Assembly (NCBI RefSeq): GCF_016785095.1
Contig: NZ_JAEKJB010000008.1
Span: forward strand, 930,001 to 994,000
Source of the DNA: Alloalcanivorax marinus
Lineage (GTDB): Bacteria; Pseudomonadota; Gammaproteobacteria; Pseudomonadales; Alcanivoracaceae
DNA length: 64,000 bases
Reading direction: 5' to 3'
Part shown: positions 16,773-25,174 of the stretch, piece by piece
How positions within the stretch are numbered: the first letter of the stretch is position 1
How the letters are laid out: every line of letters starts with the position of its first letter
Translations under genes and position numbers: made by a program
Notes under the pieces: generated by a model
What the model saw: the letters and a program-made list of their open reading frames with translations, nothing else
Told to the model about the DNA's origin: nothing
Databases searched by the model: none

Positions 16773-18640
16773 AGGAAGGGGTTTTCTCGCTGCTTACCAA
16801 ACGGCGTTTCGGGCCGTTTTTCTTTACCCAGTTCCTGGGCGCGTTCAATGACAATGTGTTCCGGCAGGCGCTGATTCTGCTGATCGCCACCGGGGTGGTG
16901 GCCGGGGCCGGGGTCAACACGCTCAACAACGTGGCCCTGGCCCTGTTCATCCTGCCCTTCTTTCTGTTTTCGGCACTGGCCGGCCAGGTGGCGGACAAAT
17001 ACGACCGGGCCATGCTGGTACGGCGGATCAAGCTCGCCGAGGTAATCATCATGGCCTGCGCCGCCGCCGGCTTTTTCTTCAGCAGCGTTTATTTCCTGCT
17101 GGCGGTGTTGTTTCTGATGGGGCTGCAGTCCACCTTCTTCGGGCCCATCAAATACTCCATCATTCCCCAGCACCTGGGCCCCCGGGAGCTGGTTTCCGGT
17201 AACGCCCTGGTGGAGATGGGCACCTTCCTGGCCATTCTGCTGGGCTCGATTTCCGGGGTGCTGCTGAAGATGGACGCCGCCGATCCGTTGATCGTGTCGG
17301 TGTCCGTGGTGGGCCTGGCGGCGCTGGGCTATCTGGCGTCCCGGGGTATTCCGGCGGCACCGGCGGCGGACCCGGGCACCCGCCTGGAATGGAATCTGTG
17401 GAAGGAAACCTGGCGCATCGTCGGCTATGCCCGGGAGGTGAAATCGGTGTGGATGAGCGTGCTGGGTATTTCCTGGTTCTGGTTCCTGGGCGCCGCTTAC
17501 ACCACCCAACTCAAGGTATACGTGGATGACTACCTGCTCGGTACCGACGGCCTCTATGCCCTGTTGCTGGGGACCTTCTCGGTGGGCATCGGCCTTGGCT
17601 CCTGGTTGTGCGAAAAGCTGTCCGGTCACCGCGTGGAGTTGGGGTTGGTACCGCTGGGCTCCATTGGTCTGAGCTTGTTCGGCATTGATCTGTTCTTCTC
17701 CTACGCGGGGCTGCCCAAGGGCGTGGAAATGAGCATCGGTGCCTTCCTCGCCGAACCATCCGGCTGGCGGGTGCTGACGGATCTGGCCGGCATCGGTGTG
17801 TTCGGTGGCTTCTACATCGTGCCGCTGTTCGCTTTCATCCAGCAGCGGTCGGACCCCCGCCACCTGGCGCGCATCATCGCCGCCAACAACATTCTCAATG
17901 CCCTGCTGATGGTCGCCTCCGCCGCCACCGGTATCGTGCTGGTGGGGATGTTGGAGCTTACCGTGCCGCAGTTCTTTCTGGTGCTGGCGCTGTTGAACGT
18001 TCTGGTGGCGGCCTACATTTACTCGGTGGTGCCGGAGTTCCTGATCCGACTGCTGGTGTGGATGCTTACCAACGTGCTTTATCGGATCAAGACCCGGGGG
18101 TTGGAGCACATACCGGACGAAGGGCCCTGCCTGCTGGTGTGCAACCACGTCAGTTACGTCGATGCCCTGTTGCTCGGCGGCGCGGTGCGGCGACCGGTGC
18201 GCTTCGTCATGTTCAAGCCGATCTACGACATGCCGTTGCTGAACTACATCTTCCGCACCGGCAAGACCATTCCCATCGATGGCAAGGAGCGTAATCCGGA
18301 GGTCTATGAGCGTGCTTTCCGCCGTATCCGCGAGGAACTGGAGGACGGTCAGGTGGTGTGCATCTTCCCGGAAGGCCGCCTGACGCCGGACGGTGAGTTG
18401 GGTGAATTCAAAAGCGGCGTGGAAAAAATTGTAAAGGAAACGCCGGTACCGGTAATTCCTATGGCACTTTCCGGTCTATGGGGTAGTTTCTTCAGCCATA
18501 AGGGCGGACCGGCCCTGACCCGTCTGCCGCGGCGTTTCTGGTCGCGGATCACCCTGAACGCCGGGGAGACGGTGGCGCCGCAAGCGGTGAATGCCGATGA
18601 TTTGCGCCAACGGGTGCGGGCACTCCGGGAACGTCCCTGA
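16769..18640 (+). CDS. LplT-like MFS transporter fused to a PlsC-type acyltransferase
   Basis: A 623-residue inner-membrane protein. Residues 1-415 form an MFS transporter of the lysophospholipid flippase LplT type (opening RRFGPFFFTQFLGAFNDNVFRQAL; about 12 membrane segments). Residues about 425-623 are an LPLAT domain with the catalytic HX4D motif CNHVSYVDA and the FPEGRLT motif. It resembles Aas systems but lacks the acyl-ACP synthetase domain, so acyl donor supply must be separate. The probable role is import of lysophospholipids and their reacylation, i.e. membrane-lipid repair or remodelling. It is translationally coupled to the TetR gene. Confidence 0.9.
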   Translation: MKEGVFSLLTKRRFGPFFFTQFLGAFNDNVFRQALILLIATGVVAGAGVNTLNNVALALFILPFFLFSALAGQVADKYDRAMLVRRIKLAEVIIMACAAAGFFFSSVYFLLAVLFLMGLQSTFFGPIKYSIIPQHLGPRELVSGNALVEMGTFLAILLGSISGVLLKMDAADPLIVSVSVVGLAALGYLASRGIPAAPAADPGTRLEWNLWKETWRIVGYAREVKSVWMSVLGISWFWFLGAAYTTQLKVYVDDYLLGTDGLYALLLGTFSVGIGLGSWLCEKLSGHRVELGLVPLGSIGLSLFGIDLFFSYAGLPKGVEMSIGAFLAEPSGWRVLTDLAGIGVFGGFYIVPLFAFIQQRSDPRHLARIIAANNILNALLMVASAATGIVLVGMLELTVPQFFLVLALLNVLVAAYIYSVVPEFLIRLLVWMLTNVLYRIKTRGLEHIPDEGPCLLVCNHVSYVDALLLGGAVRRPVRFVMFKPIYDMPLLNYIFRTGKTIPIDGKERNPEVYERAFRRIREELEDGQVVCIFPEGRLTPDGELGEFKSGVEKIVKETPVPVIPMALSGLWGSFFSHKGGPALTRLPRRFWSRITLNAGETVAPQAVNADDLRQRVRALRERP

Positions 18641-18685
18641 GTCGTGCCGGTCCCTAGTTAACCACGGGAAACAAAAGAGGAAATC

Positions 18686-19240
18686 ATGCGACGGATTCTG
18701 ATTGTGATGGGCCTGCTGTTCAGTGTGACCGCCACCGCGGCCACCACCGAAATTCAGCACGTATTCGGCTGGGTCGAGAACGCCACCCTGGAGCCCATGG
18801 GCGCCCGGGTGAAAGCCAAGCTGGATACCGGCGCACTGACGTCGTCCTTGCATGCGGTGAACGTGGAACGTTTCGAGAAAGACGGCGAGGAATGGGTGCG
18901 CTTCAAGGTGAAGGTGGAAGACCAGAAGGACAAGGAAGTGGTCAGTGAGACCTTCGAGCGGCCGGTTTATCGCGACCTCACCGTGCGCGGCGCCGGTGGC
19001 CGCGACGACCGCCCCGTGGTGCTGATGAAAATCTGCTTCGGTGACACCGTTTACGAAGAGCAGTTCGGCCTGAACAACCGCAGTGACATGATCTATCCGG
19101 TGCTGATCGGTCGTCGCACCATTCAGCATCTGGGCGTGGTGGATGTGACCAGCACCTTCCTCCATGAGCCGGACTGCGACGAGAACAGCCCGGTGCGGAA
19201 ATTCGACAAGGACAACACCGACGAGGACATCGGCGCCTGA
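18686..19240 (+). CDS. Zn_protease (RimB/retropepsin-like) family protein, exported
   Basis: A 184-residue member of the family named putative ATP-dependent zinc protease (COG4067), now seen as retropepsin-like. It has a Sec signal peptide (residues 1-19, cleavage near ATA-ATT). The aspartic-protease-like motif KLDTGALTSSLHA follows and the conserved YPVLIGRRTI segment ends the domain. A single Asp per chain implies a dimeric active site. Periplasmic location and protease activity are inferred. GAGG precedes the ATG. It stands 45 nt after the LplT-PlsC gene and converges on the FAH-family gene. Confidence 0.82.
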   Translation: MRRILIVMGLLFSVTATAATTEIQHVFGWVENATLEPMGARVKAKLDTGALTSSLHAVNVERFEKDGEEWVRFKVKVEDQKDKEVVSETFERPVYRDLTVRGAGGRDDRPVVLMKICFGDTVYEEQFGLNNRSDMIYPVLIGRRTIQHLGVVDVTSTFLHEPDCDENSPVRKFDKDNTDEDIGA

Positions 19241-19248
19241 AGCCGCTC

Positions 19249-19929
19249 CTACGGTGAGCTCTGGACGGCGCCGAACACCTGCAGGATATTGCCGAGCCGC
19301 GCGGTAAAAGTGTCGCCGCCTCTGAGCGGCCCCACCCCGGCCGGCGTGCCGGTGAACACCAGGTCGCCGGGCTCCAGGGTGAATACCCGGTTGATGTCGG
19401 CGAGCAGTTCAAAGGTGGGAAACAGCATCTGGCCGGTATGGCCGTGCTGGCGGAGTTCACCGTTGATTTCCAGTGATACCTCCAGGTTCTGACGTACGGA
19501 AACGCCGCGGGCATCCACGAAACCGGATACCGGCGCGGCGCCGTCGAACGCCTTGGCCCGTTCCCAGGGCTGGCCTTTTTCCTTGAGCCGTGACTGCACG
19601 TCGCGCAGGGTCAGGTCCAGGCCGATGCCATAGGCGGCGATGGAATAGCGGATCGTTTCCAGATCGGTTTCGCCGCGCAGGCGCTTGCCGATCATCACCA
19701 CCATTTCCACTTCGTGGTGCACCTCGCCCTGCCCTTCGGGCAGCACCAGGGGCTCGTGCAGGCTGCACAGGGCGTTGGCGCCCTTCATGAACAGCAGCGG
19801 CTGGTCCGGGACCTCGTTGCCCAGTTCCCGGGCATGATCGGCGTAGTTGCGGCCCACGCACACGATCTTGCCCACCGGCCGGTCCATCGCCGAGCCGTCG
19901 ATCCAGCGGTGAACGTATTCCTCAGACAT
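19249..19929 (-). CDS. Fumarylacetoacetate hydrolase (FAH/FAHD1-YcgM) family protein
   Basis: A 226-residue FAH-superfamily enzyme. VCVGRNYADHARELG, the metal-binding Glu pattern in EVEMVVMIGK, the GYGIGLDLTLRD-like segment and FTGTPAGVGPL near the C-terminus are diagnostic. The family includes acylpyruvate hydrolases, oxaloacetate decarboxylases and oxaloacetate tautomerases; these cannot be separated by eye. Its start overlaps the end of the D-2-hydroxyglutarate dehydrogenase gene by 8 nt, so the two are an operon. A metabolite-clearing role beside D2HGDH is an inference. The short region at its 3' end (19237-19253) looks like half of a REP element. Confidence 0.85.
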   Translation of the reverse strand: MSEEYVHRWIDGSAMDRPVGKIVCVGRNYADHARELGNEVPDQPLLFMKGANALCSLHEPLVLPEGQGEVHHEVEMVVMIGKRLRGETDLETIRYSIAAYGIGLDLTLRDVQSRLKEKGQPWERAKAFDGAAPVSGFVDARGVSVRQNLEVSLEINGELRQHGHTGQMLFPTFELLADINRVFTLEPGDLVFTGTPAGVGPLRGGDTFTARLGNILQVFGAVQSSP

Positions 19930-21316
19930 CGAACAGCTTCCCGGGATTCATGATGTTGTTGGGGTCGAACACCGCCTTGATGGCCTTCATGCAGGCGATC
20001 TCCTCCTCGCTGCGGGAATAGCCCAGATAAGGCTTCTTGGTCATGCCCACGCCGTGCTCCGCGGAGATCGAACCATTGTACCTGGCGACGATATCGAACA
20101 CCCAGCGGGACACTTCGCCGCAGCGCTGGAAGAATTCTTCCTTGGGCAGGTCGGCTGGTTTGAGAATGTTCAGGTGCATGTTGCCGTCGCCGATGTGGCC
20201 GAACCAGACGATCTCGAAATCCGGGTAGGCGTCCTGCACCACCTTGTCCACGGCCTCGACGAAATCCGGTACCTTGGAAATGGTCACCGAAATATCGTTC
20301 TTGTAGGGCGTGTGTGGCGCGATTGATTCGGAGATCCGCTCACGCAGTTGCCACAGTTGTTCCAATTGACCCAGGGACTGGCTCATCACGCCGTCCAGCA
20401 CCCAGCCCTGCTCCACGCAGTGCTCGAAGATCTCCATGGCGCGCTCGCCCACCTGTTCGGAAAGCTGCTCGAATTCCAGCAGGCAGTAAAACGGGCAATC
20501 GGTGTCGAAGGGTCGCGCCACGCCGTGCTCGAGCACATGGGCCATGGCCTTGTCGGAAAAGAACTCGAAGGCGGTCAGGTCGATGTCCTTCTGGAAGGCG
20601 TGCAGCACCTTCATCACCTCGCGGAAGCCCGGCGCGCCCAGCACCAGGGCGGTCAGATCCCGGGGCTGGCGGGCCAGTTTCACGGTGGCTTCCACCACGA
20701 AGCCCAGGGTGCCCTCGGAGCCGATGAACAGATGCCTCAGGTCGTAGCCGGTGGCGTTCTTGATCAGCCCCTTGTTCAGGTCCAGCAGCTCGCCCCGGCC
20801 GGTGACCACCTTCAGGCCGGTGATCCAGTCGCGGGTCATGCCGTAGCGGATCACCTTGATACCGCCGGCGTTGGTGTTGATGTTGCCGCCGATCTGGCTG
20901 GAGCCGGCGGAGGCGAAGTCCACCGGGTAGAACAGACCCTGCTGCTCCGCGAATTCCTGGAGTTGCTGGGTGACAACGCCGGGTTGCACGGTGACGGCCC
21001 GGTCGTACTCGTTGAAGTCCAGTACCCGGTTCATGCGATCGAACGCCACCACCACCTCGCCGTTGGCCGCCACCGCCGCCGCCGACAGGCCGGTGCGACC
21101 GCCGGAGGGTACCAGATGGAGGCCGTGCTCGTTGGCGATCTCGACGATCTGCTGAACCTCCTCGGCGGTCTCCGGCAGCACCACGGCGCTGGGCGCCGGC
21201 GCCCAGACCTTGGTCCAGTCGACCCCGTAGCGCTCGGCGCTGTCGGCATCGGTAAGACAGCGGGCTCCGAGCAGCTCGCTCAATTGGTCCAGGGCGGCAT
21301 GGGCCAGGGCGGTCAT
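19922..21316 (-). CDS. d2hgdh: FAD-linked D-2-hydroxyglutarate dehydrogenase
   Basis: A 464-residue flavoprotein of the FAD_binding_4/FAD-oxidase_C family. It has the FAD-binding segments PSGGRTGLSAA and GGNINTNAGG and the C-terminal HIGDGNMHLNIL and EHGVGMTKKPYL, with the metal-binding His residues of the D-lactate/D-2-hydroxyglutarate dehydrogenase group. Divergent placement beside serA is the arrangement known in Pseudomonas (PA0317-PA0316), where D2HGDH reoxidises D-2-hydroxyglutarate formed by SerA and so drives serine synthesis. ATG at 21314-21316 was chosen because GGAG lies six bases upstream. Confidence 0.85.
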   Translation of the reverse strand: MTALAHAALDQLSELLGARCLTDADSAERYGVDWTKVWAPAPSAVVLPETAEEVQQIVEIANEHGLHLVPSGGRTGLSAAAVAANGEVVVAFDRMNRVLDFNEYDRAVTVQPGVVTQQLQEFAEQQGLFYPVDFASAGSSQIGGNINTNAGGIKVIRYGMTRDWITGLKVVTGRGELLDLNKGLIKNATGYDLRHLFIGSEGTLGFVVEATVKLARQPRDLTALVLGAPGFREVMKVLHAFQKDIDLTAFEFFSDKAMAHVLEHGVARPFDTDCPFYCLLEFEQLSEQVGERAMEIFEHCVEQGWVLDGVMSQSLGQLEQLWQLRERISESIAPHTPYKNDISVTISKVPDFVEAVDKVVQDAYPDFEIVWFGHIGDGNMHLNILKPADLPKEEFFQRCGEVSRWVFDIVARYNGSISAEHGVGMTKKPYLGYSRSEEEIACMKAIKAVFDPNNIMNPGKLFDV

Positions 21317-21334
21317 AGGCAACTCCAGGCTTGT

Positions 21335-21348
21335 TCAAGTTAACTTGA
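21335..21348. promoter_or_regulatory. 14-bp palindrome in the d2hgdh/serA divergent promoter
   Basis: TCAAGTTAACTTGA is a perfect palindrome, loosely flanked by TTGT and ACAA, placed 19 nt upstream of the d2hgdh ATG. It is a good candidate operator for a regulator of d2hgdh or of both divergent genes. No regulator gene is adjacent. Confidence 0.5.
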
Positions 21349-21380
21349 GCACAACGACGGTCGGGATGGGTCTCATCCGG

Positions 21381-21405
21381 GGCGCGCTATGGTACCATAC
21401 GCGCC
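21381..21405. promoter_or_regulatory. serA: Palindromic element just upstream of serA
   Basis: A 12-bp palindrome TATGGTACCATA (21388-21399) is flanked by GGCGCG and CGCGCC arms with one extra C, giving a 25-nt near-perfect inverted repeat ending 26 nt before the serA ATG. It may be a second operator, an extended -10 region or a leader hairpin. Confidence 0.4.
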
Positions 21406-21431
21406 CCTTTTACCCGCTACCGAGAGCACCC

Positions 21432-22661
21432 ATGGCCAATACTTCTCTTGAGAAGGACAAGATCCGCATCCTCCTGCTCGAGGGCATCCACCAGAACGCG
21501 GTGGATAATCTGCATGCGCACGGCTACGACAACGTGGAGTTGCTGCCGACCGCGCTGACCGGCGATGACCTCAAGAAAGCCGTGAAGGACGCCCACTTCA
21601 TCGGCATTCGCTCGCGCACCCAGCTCACCGAGGAGGTGTTCGCCGCCGCCGAGAAGCTGATCGGCGTGGGGTGCTTCTGTATCGGGACCAACCAGGTGGA
21701 CCTGAAGGCCGCCCTCAAGCGTGGCATACCGGTGTTCAACGCGCCCTACTCCAATACCCGCTCGGTGGCGGAGCTGGTGATCGCCCACACCGTGAACCTG
21801 ATGCGCGGCATTCCCGAGAAGAACGCCGTGGCTCACCGGGGCGGCTGGCTCAAGTCCGCCAAGGACAGCTACGAGATCCGTGGCAAGAAGCTGGGCATCG
21901 TCGGCTACGGCAACATCGGTGCCCAGGTATCGGTGCTCGCCGAAGCGATGGGCATGAAGGTGTATTTCTACGATGTGGTGCCCAAGCTGCCGATGGGCAA
22001 CGCCGAACAGGTGGGCAGCCTTAACGATTTGCTGGGCCTGGCCGACGTGGTCAGCCTGCACGTGCCGGACACCGCGGCCACCCGCTGGATGATCAAGGAA
22101 GAACAGATCCGGGCCATGAAGCCCAAGAGCTACCTGATCAACTATGCCCGTGGCAAGGTGGTGGACATCGATGCCCTGGCGGCGGCGATCGGCGATGGCC
22201 ACCTGCTGGGCGCCGCCATCGACGTGTTCCCCGAGGAGCCCAAGGGCAACGACGACGAATTCGTCAGCCCGCTTCGCGAATTCGACAATGTGATTCTCAC
22301 GCCGCACATTGGCGGCTCCACCCACGAGGCGCAGCAGAACATTGGCACCGAGGTGTCCGACAAGCTGGTCCGTTACTCCGACAACGGCGCCACCCTGGGC
22401 GCGGTGAATTTCCCGGAAGTGGCCCTGCCGGCCCACCCGGACATGCACCGCCTGCTGCATATCCACCGCAACATCCCGGGCATTCTCACCCAGATCAACA
22501 GTATCTTCTCCGAGAACGGCATCAACATCTGTGGCCAGTACCTGCAGACCAACGAGGACATTGGCTACGTGGTGATCGACGTCAACAAGGAATACAGCCA
22601 GCTCGCCCTGAACAAGCTGCGCACCATCGATGGCACCATCCGCACCCGGGTGCTGTTCTAA
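21432..22661 (+). CDS. serA: D-3-phosphoglycerate dehydrogenase
   Basis: The first enzyme of serine synthesis, 409 residues, E. coli-type with a C-terminal ACT domain (about residues 335-409, ending in KLRTIDGTIRTRVLF) that gives serine feedback inhibition. The NAD-binding GYGNIG is at 158-163 and catalytic His292 in TPHIGG. Homologues also reduce 2-oxoglutarate to D-2-hydroxyglutarate, which fits the divergent d2hgdh. The ATG at 21432 gives the conserved N-terminus; upstream extension runs through the palindromic leader. A strong terminator follows. Confidence 0.97.
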   Translation: MANTSLEKDKIRILLLEGIHQNAVDNLHAHGYDNVELLPTALTGDDLKKAVKDAHFIGIRSRTQLTEEVFAAAEKLIGVGCFCIGTNQVDLKAALKRGIPVFNAPYSNTRSVAELVIAHTVNLMRGIPEKNAVAHRGGWLKSAKDSYEIRGKKLGIVGYGNIGAQVSVLAEAMGMKVYFYDVVPKLPMGNAEQVGSLNDLLGLADVVSLHVPDTAATRWMIKEEQIRAMKPKSYLINYARGKVVDIDALAAAIGDGHLLGAAIDVFPEEPKGNDDEFVSPLREFDNVILTPHIGGSTHEAQQNIGTEVSDKLVRYSDNGATLGAVNFPEVALPAHPDMHRLLHIHRNIPGILTQINSIFSENGINICGQYLQTNEDIGYVVIDVNKEYSQLALNKLRTIDGTIRTRVLF

Positions 22662-22689
22662 CGGTGTGAGGCGCCTTTGCCTCGACAAG

Positions 22690-22728
22690 AAACCGGAGCC
22701 GGGCTAACTTGCCCACTCCGGTTTTTTT
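22690..22728 (+). terminator. Rho-independent terminator of serA
   Basis: An aaccggag / ctccggtt stem (22691-22698 with 22716-22723), extended by an inner gggc / gccc stem (22701-22704 with 22711-22714), ends in a run of seven T (22722-22728). A smaller gaggc/gcctc hairpin precedes it at 22668-22683. Confidence 0.9.
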
Positions 22729-22767
22729 ATGTCCGCATGTCGCCCGGGGGATAAGGATGTTTCGCCC

Positions 22768-24132
22768 TTGATCTGGTCGTTCGCCCGCAACACCTTGCTG
22801 TGCCTGCTCGGCGCGGCGCTGCTGTCCGGCTGCGCCACGCGCTCGCTGTTCCAGCCCTACCCGGATCAGGCCCGTGGCTGGAAGAGCGGACTGGGCGCCG
22901 GCGCCGCGCCGACGTCGTTGCTGGATAAGGGCGCCGACAGCGCCGACGGCGTGCTCTACCTCCAGGAACTGGGTCGGGTCACGCAACTGGACGGTGATAT
23001 CGACGGCAGCCGGGCCGCCTTCGACCGGGTCTTCGAGCACTACCGGGAAACCGACGAAGCGGCGCGGCTGCGCGCCACCGGCCTGGTCACCGGCGCCGGC
23101 GCGCTGATGGTCAACGACAACGCCCTGCCCTACGTGGCGCCGGACTACGAACGGATCTACGCCCACGCCTACCAGGCCCTCAACTATTGGCAGGGTGATG
23201 ATGTCACCGGCACCGCCGTGGAGCTGCGCGCCGCCGCCGAGGAGCAGAGGGTGGCGGCCGCCCGTCATGAGCGGGAAATCGCCAGGGCGGAACAGGAAGC
23301 CGACCGGCAGGGCATCGATCCGGACCGGCTGGACGGCTACTTCGCCGGGCTCGACGTTGCCGCCGGCACGGTCAAGGCCAGCTTCCAGAACGCCTGGACC
23401 TTCTATCTCTCCGCCCTGTTCTGGGAGGCCCATGGCGAATACAACGATGCCCTGGTGGATTACAAGAAGGCCTTGGAGATCCACCCCGGCGCGGACTGGA
23501 TCAAGGAGGATGTGACGCGGGTTTCCCGGGCCCTGGATGGCCGTTATCCCCGTGGCCAGGGGATGGTGGCGGTGCTTTACGAGCAGGGTTATGTGCCGCC
23601 GCGCCGGGAAATCAGCCTGCCGATCCCCACGCCCCACGGTATCTTCGCGGTGGCCTTTCCCACCTATGACGTCGCCGACAAACCAGCACCCCGGTCGTTG
23701 ACGGTACGCGCCGAAGGCGGCGAACAAGCCTCCACCGGGGTACTCACCGACGTCGGCGGGCTGGCCGCCCGGCACCTGCGCGAACAGGTACCCGCCATGC
23801 TGGTGCGCCAGGCGCTGCGCGCCACCGGCAAGTATAATCTGCAAAAGAAAGCCAACGATGACTTCGGTCCGGTGGGCGCCTTCCTGACCCAGTTGTTCAA
23901 TCTGGTCAGTGAACGGGCCGATCTGCGCACCTGGCTGAGCCTGCCGGCCTATGGTCAGGCCGCTCGTCTGATGTTGCCGCCCGGTGAGCACCGCCTCCAG
24001 TTGAGCACGCCCGGGGGCGGTGCTAGTTTGACGGTGCCCGTGGTGGAACGCGGGCTCACCGTGATCCATGTGGTGGCGCTGCCCGATGGTCTTCTCACCC
24101 GTGTATTACCCGTTCAGGAGGGATCTCTATGA
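22768..24132 (+). CDS. COG3014 family lipoprotein of unknown function
   Basis: About 454 residues with a lipoprotein signal: hydrophobic core LLCLLGAALLSG then lipobox LSGC. The rest is soluble with TPR-like helical segments (for example AFYLSALFWEAHGEYNDALVDYKKALEIHPG) and a Gly/Pro-rich C-terminal half. It belongs to COG3014, uncharacterised outer-membrane lipoproteins. The start is uncertain: TTG at 22768 has AAGGA 10 nt upstream and leaves a compact signal peptide, whereas the ATG at 22729 directly abuts the serA terminator and lacks a ribosome site. It overlaps ycfL by four bases and heads a four-gene envelope operon. Confidence 0.8.
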   Translation: MIWSFARNTLLCLLGAALLSGCATRSLFQPYPDQARGWKSGLGAGAAPTSLLDKGADSADGVLYLQELGRVTQLDGDIDGSRAAFDRVFEHYRETDEAARLRATGLVTGAGALMVNDNALPYVAPDYERIYAHAYQALNYWQGDDVTGTAVELRAAAEEQRVAAARHEREIARAEQEADRQGIDPDRLDGYFAGLDVAAGTVKASFQNAWTFYLSALFWEAHGEYNDALVDYKKALEIHPGADWIKEDVTRVSRALDGRYPRGQGMVAVLYEQGYVPPRREISLPIPTPHGIFAVAFPTYDVADKPAPRSLTVRAEGGEQASTGVLTDVGGLAARHLREQVPAMLVRQALRATGKYNLQKKANDDFGPVGAFLTQLFNLVSERADLRTWLSLPAYGQAARLMLPPGEHRLQLSTPGGGASLTVPVVERGLTVIHVVALPDGLLTRVLPVQEGSL

Positions 24133-24518
24133 AAGTCATTCTTTACCCGCTGTGCGCCCTGTTGCTGGCGGTCTTCCTGAGCGGTTGCTCGGCATCCAAC
24201 CAGGCCGGCCCCGGCGCGGACGGCGAGGTGGCGCTGCACTCCAACAATTCCCTGCTCGCCAACCGCCTGGCGGTGGAAGCCCTGCAGGAAAAAAAGGTGG
24301 GTGATCTGCTGTTCGTCCAGGCCACCCTGGAAAACGGCTGGAAGTTTGAACTGGACTTCCAGTACAAGATCAAATGGTTCGATAAGGACGGCTTCGAGGT
24401 GGCGCCGGAATCCCAGCCCTGGCGGCAACTGGTGATGGCCGGCCGCAGCCAGAGCAATGTTCAGGCGGTGGCCCCCAATCCCAGCGCCGTGCGCTACGAA
24501 ATCTGGGTGCGTGAATAA
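24129..24518 (+). CDS. ycfL: YcfL family lipoprotein
   Basis: A 129-residue lipoprotein with signal peptide and lipobox LSGCS (Cys at about residue 21). The mature part matches the DUF1425/YcfL family: a beta-sandwich with NRLAVEALQEKKVGDLLFVQATLEN and the FQYKIKWFDKDGFEV strand pair. In E. coli ycfL lies directly upstream of lpoB, exactly as here, which supports both names. Its function is unknown; a periplasmic-facing partner of LpoB is plausible. ATG overlaps the COG3014 gene stop (ATGA). Confidence 0.88.
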   Translation: MKVILYPLCALLLAVFLSGCSASNQAGPGADGEVALHSNNSLLANRLAVEALQEKKVGDLLFVQATLENGWKFELDFQYKIKWFDKDGFEVAPESQPWRQLVMAGRSQSNVQAVAPNPSAVRYEIWVRE

Positions 24519-24550
24519 GCGCCCCGGCCCCATTGAATAAGGAGAAGGTA

Positions 24551-25144
24551 ATGGTTCGCGTACTGTCCCTGGCGGCGTTGGCGATGGCGCTGCTGCTCAC
24601 CGGCTGCGCCTCCAAGGTGGATTACGGCGATGCCCAGGCGCGGGAAACCGTGACCACGGATTTCGGCTCCACCGACCTGCAGATGATCGCCGCCAAGATG
24701 GTGGACGACATGATGGTGTTCCCTCCGATCGTGGACATGACCCGGGACCGGCGCCCGGTGCTGTTCGTGGACCGGGTCAAGAACAAGACCAGCGAGCACA
24801 TCGACACCGAATCGATCACCGACACCATCCAGACCAAGCTGATCAATTCCGGCAAGTTCCGGTTCGTGGACATGTCGGTGGTGAACCGGGTGCGCGAACA
24901 ACTGGAATACCAGCAGGATTCCGGCATGGTCGACCAGGCCACCGCCGCCCAGATGGGCCGCCAGATCGGCGCCGAGTTCATGCTTTACGGCAATCTGTCG
25001 TCCATCGTGAAGCGCGACGACAGCACCAAGGACGTGTACTACAAGTTCACCTTGAAGCTGCTCAACATCCAGAGCGGCATCATCGAGTGGTCCGGCGAGA
25101 AGGAAATCCGCAAGACCCGCAAACGCAGTCTGTTCGGCCTGTAA
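24551..25144 (+). CDS. lpoB: LpoB family outer-membrane lipoprotein (penicillin-binding protein activator)
   Basis: A 197-residue lipoprotein with lipobox LTGCAS and a CsgG-like fold. In E. coli LpoB reaches through the peptidoglycan layer and activates the synthase PBP1b. Family features seen are RPVLFVDRVKNKTSEHIDTESITDTIQTKLINSGKFRFVD and the GAEFMLYGNLSSI strand. The Pro-rich flexible linker typical of E. coli LpoB is absent here, the mature protein being mostly the globular domain. ATG at 24551 is preceded by GGAGAAGG. It sits between ycfL and the CsgG-like gene. Confidence 0.85.
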   Translation: MVRVLSLAALAMALLLTGCASKVDYGDAQARETVTTDFGSTDLQMIAAKMVDDMMVFPPIVDMTRDRRPVLFVDRVKNKTSEHIDTESITDTIQTKLINSGKFRFVDMSVVNRVREQLEYQQDSGMVDQATAAQMGRQIGAEFMLYGNLSSIVKRDDSTKDVYYKFTLKLLNIQSGIIEWSGEKEIRKTRKRSLFGL

Positions 25145-25174
25145 TCCAGGCCGGCCGGCGCCAGGGAGGTACTC

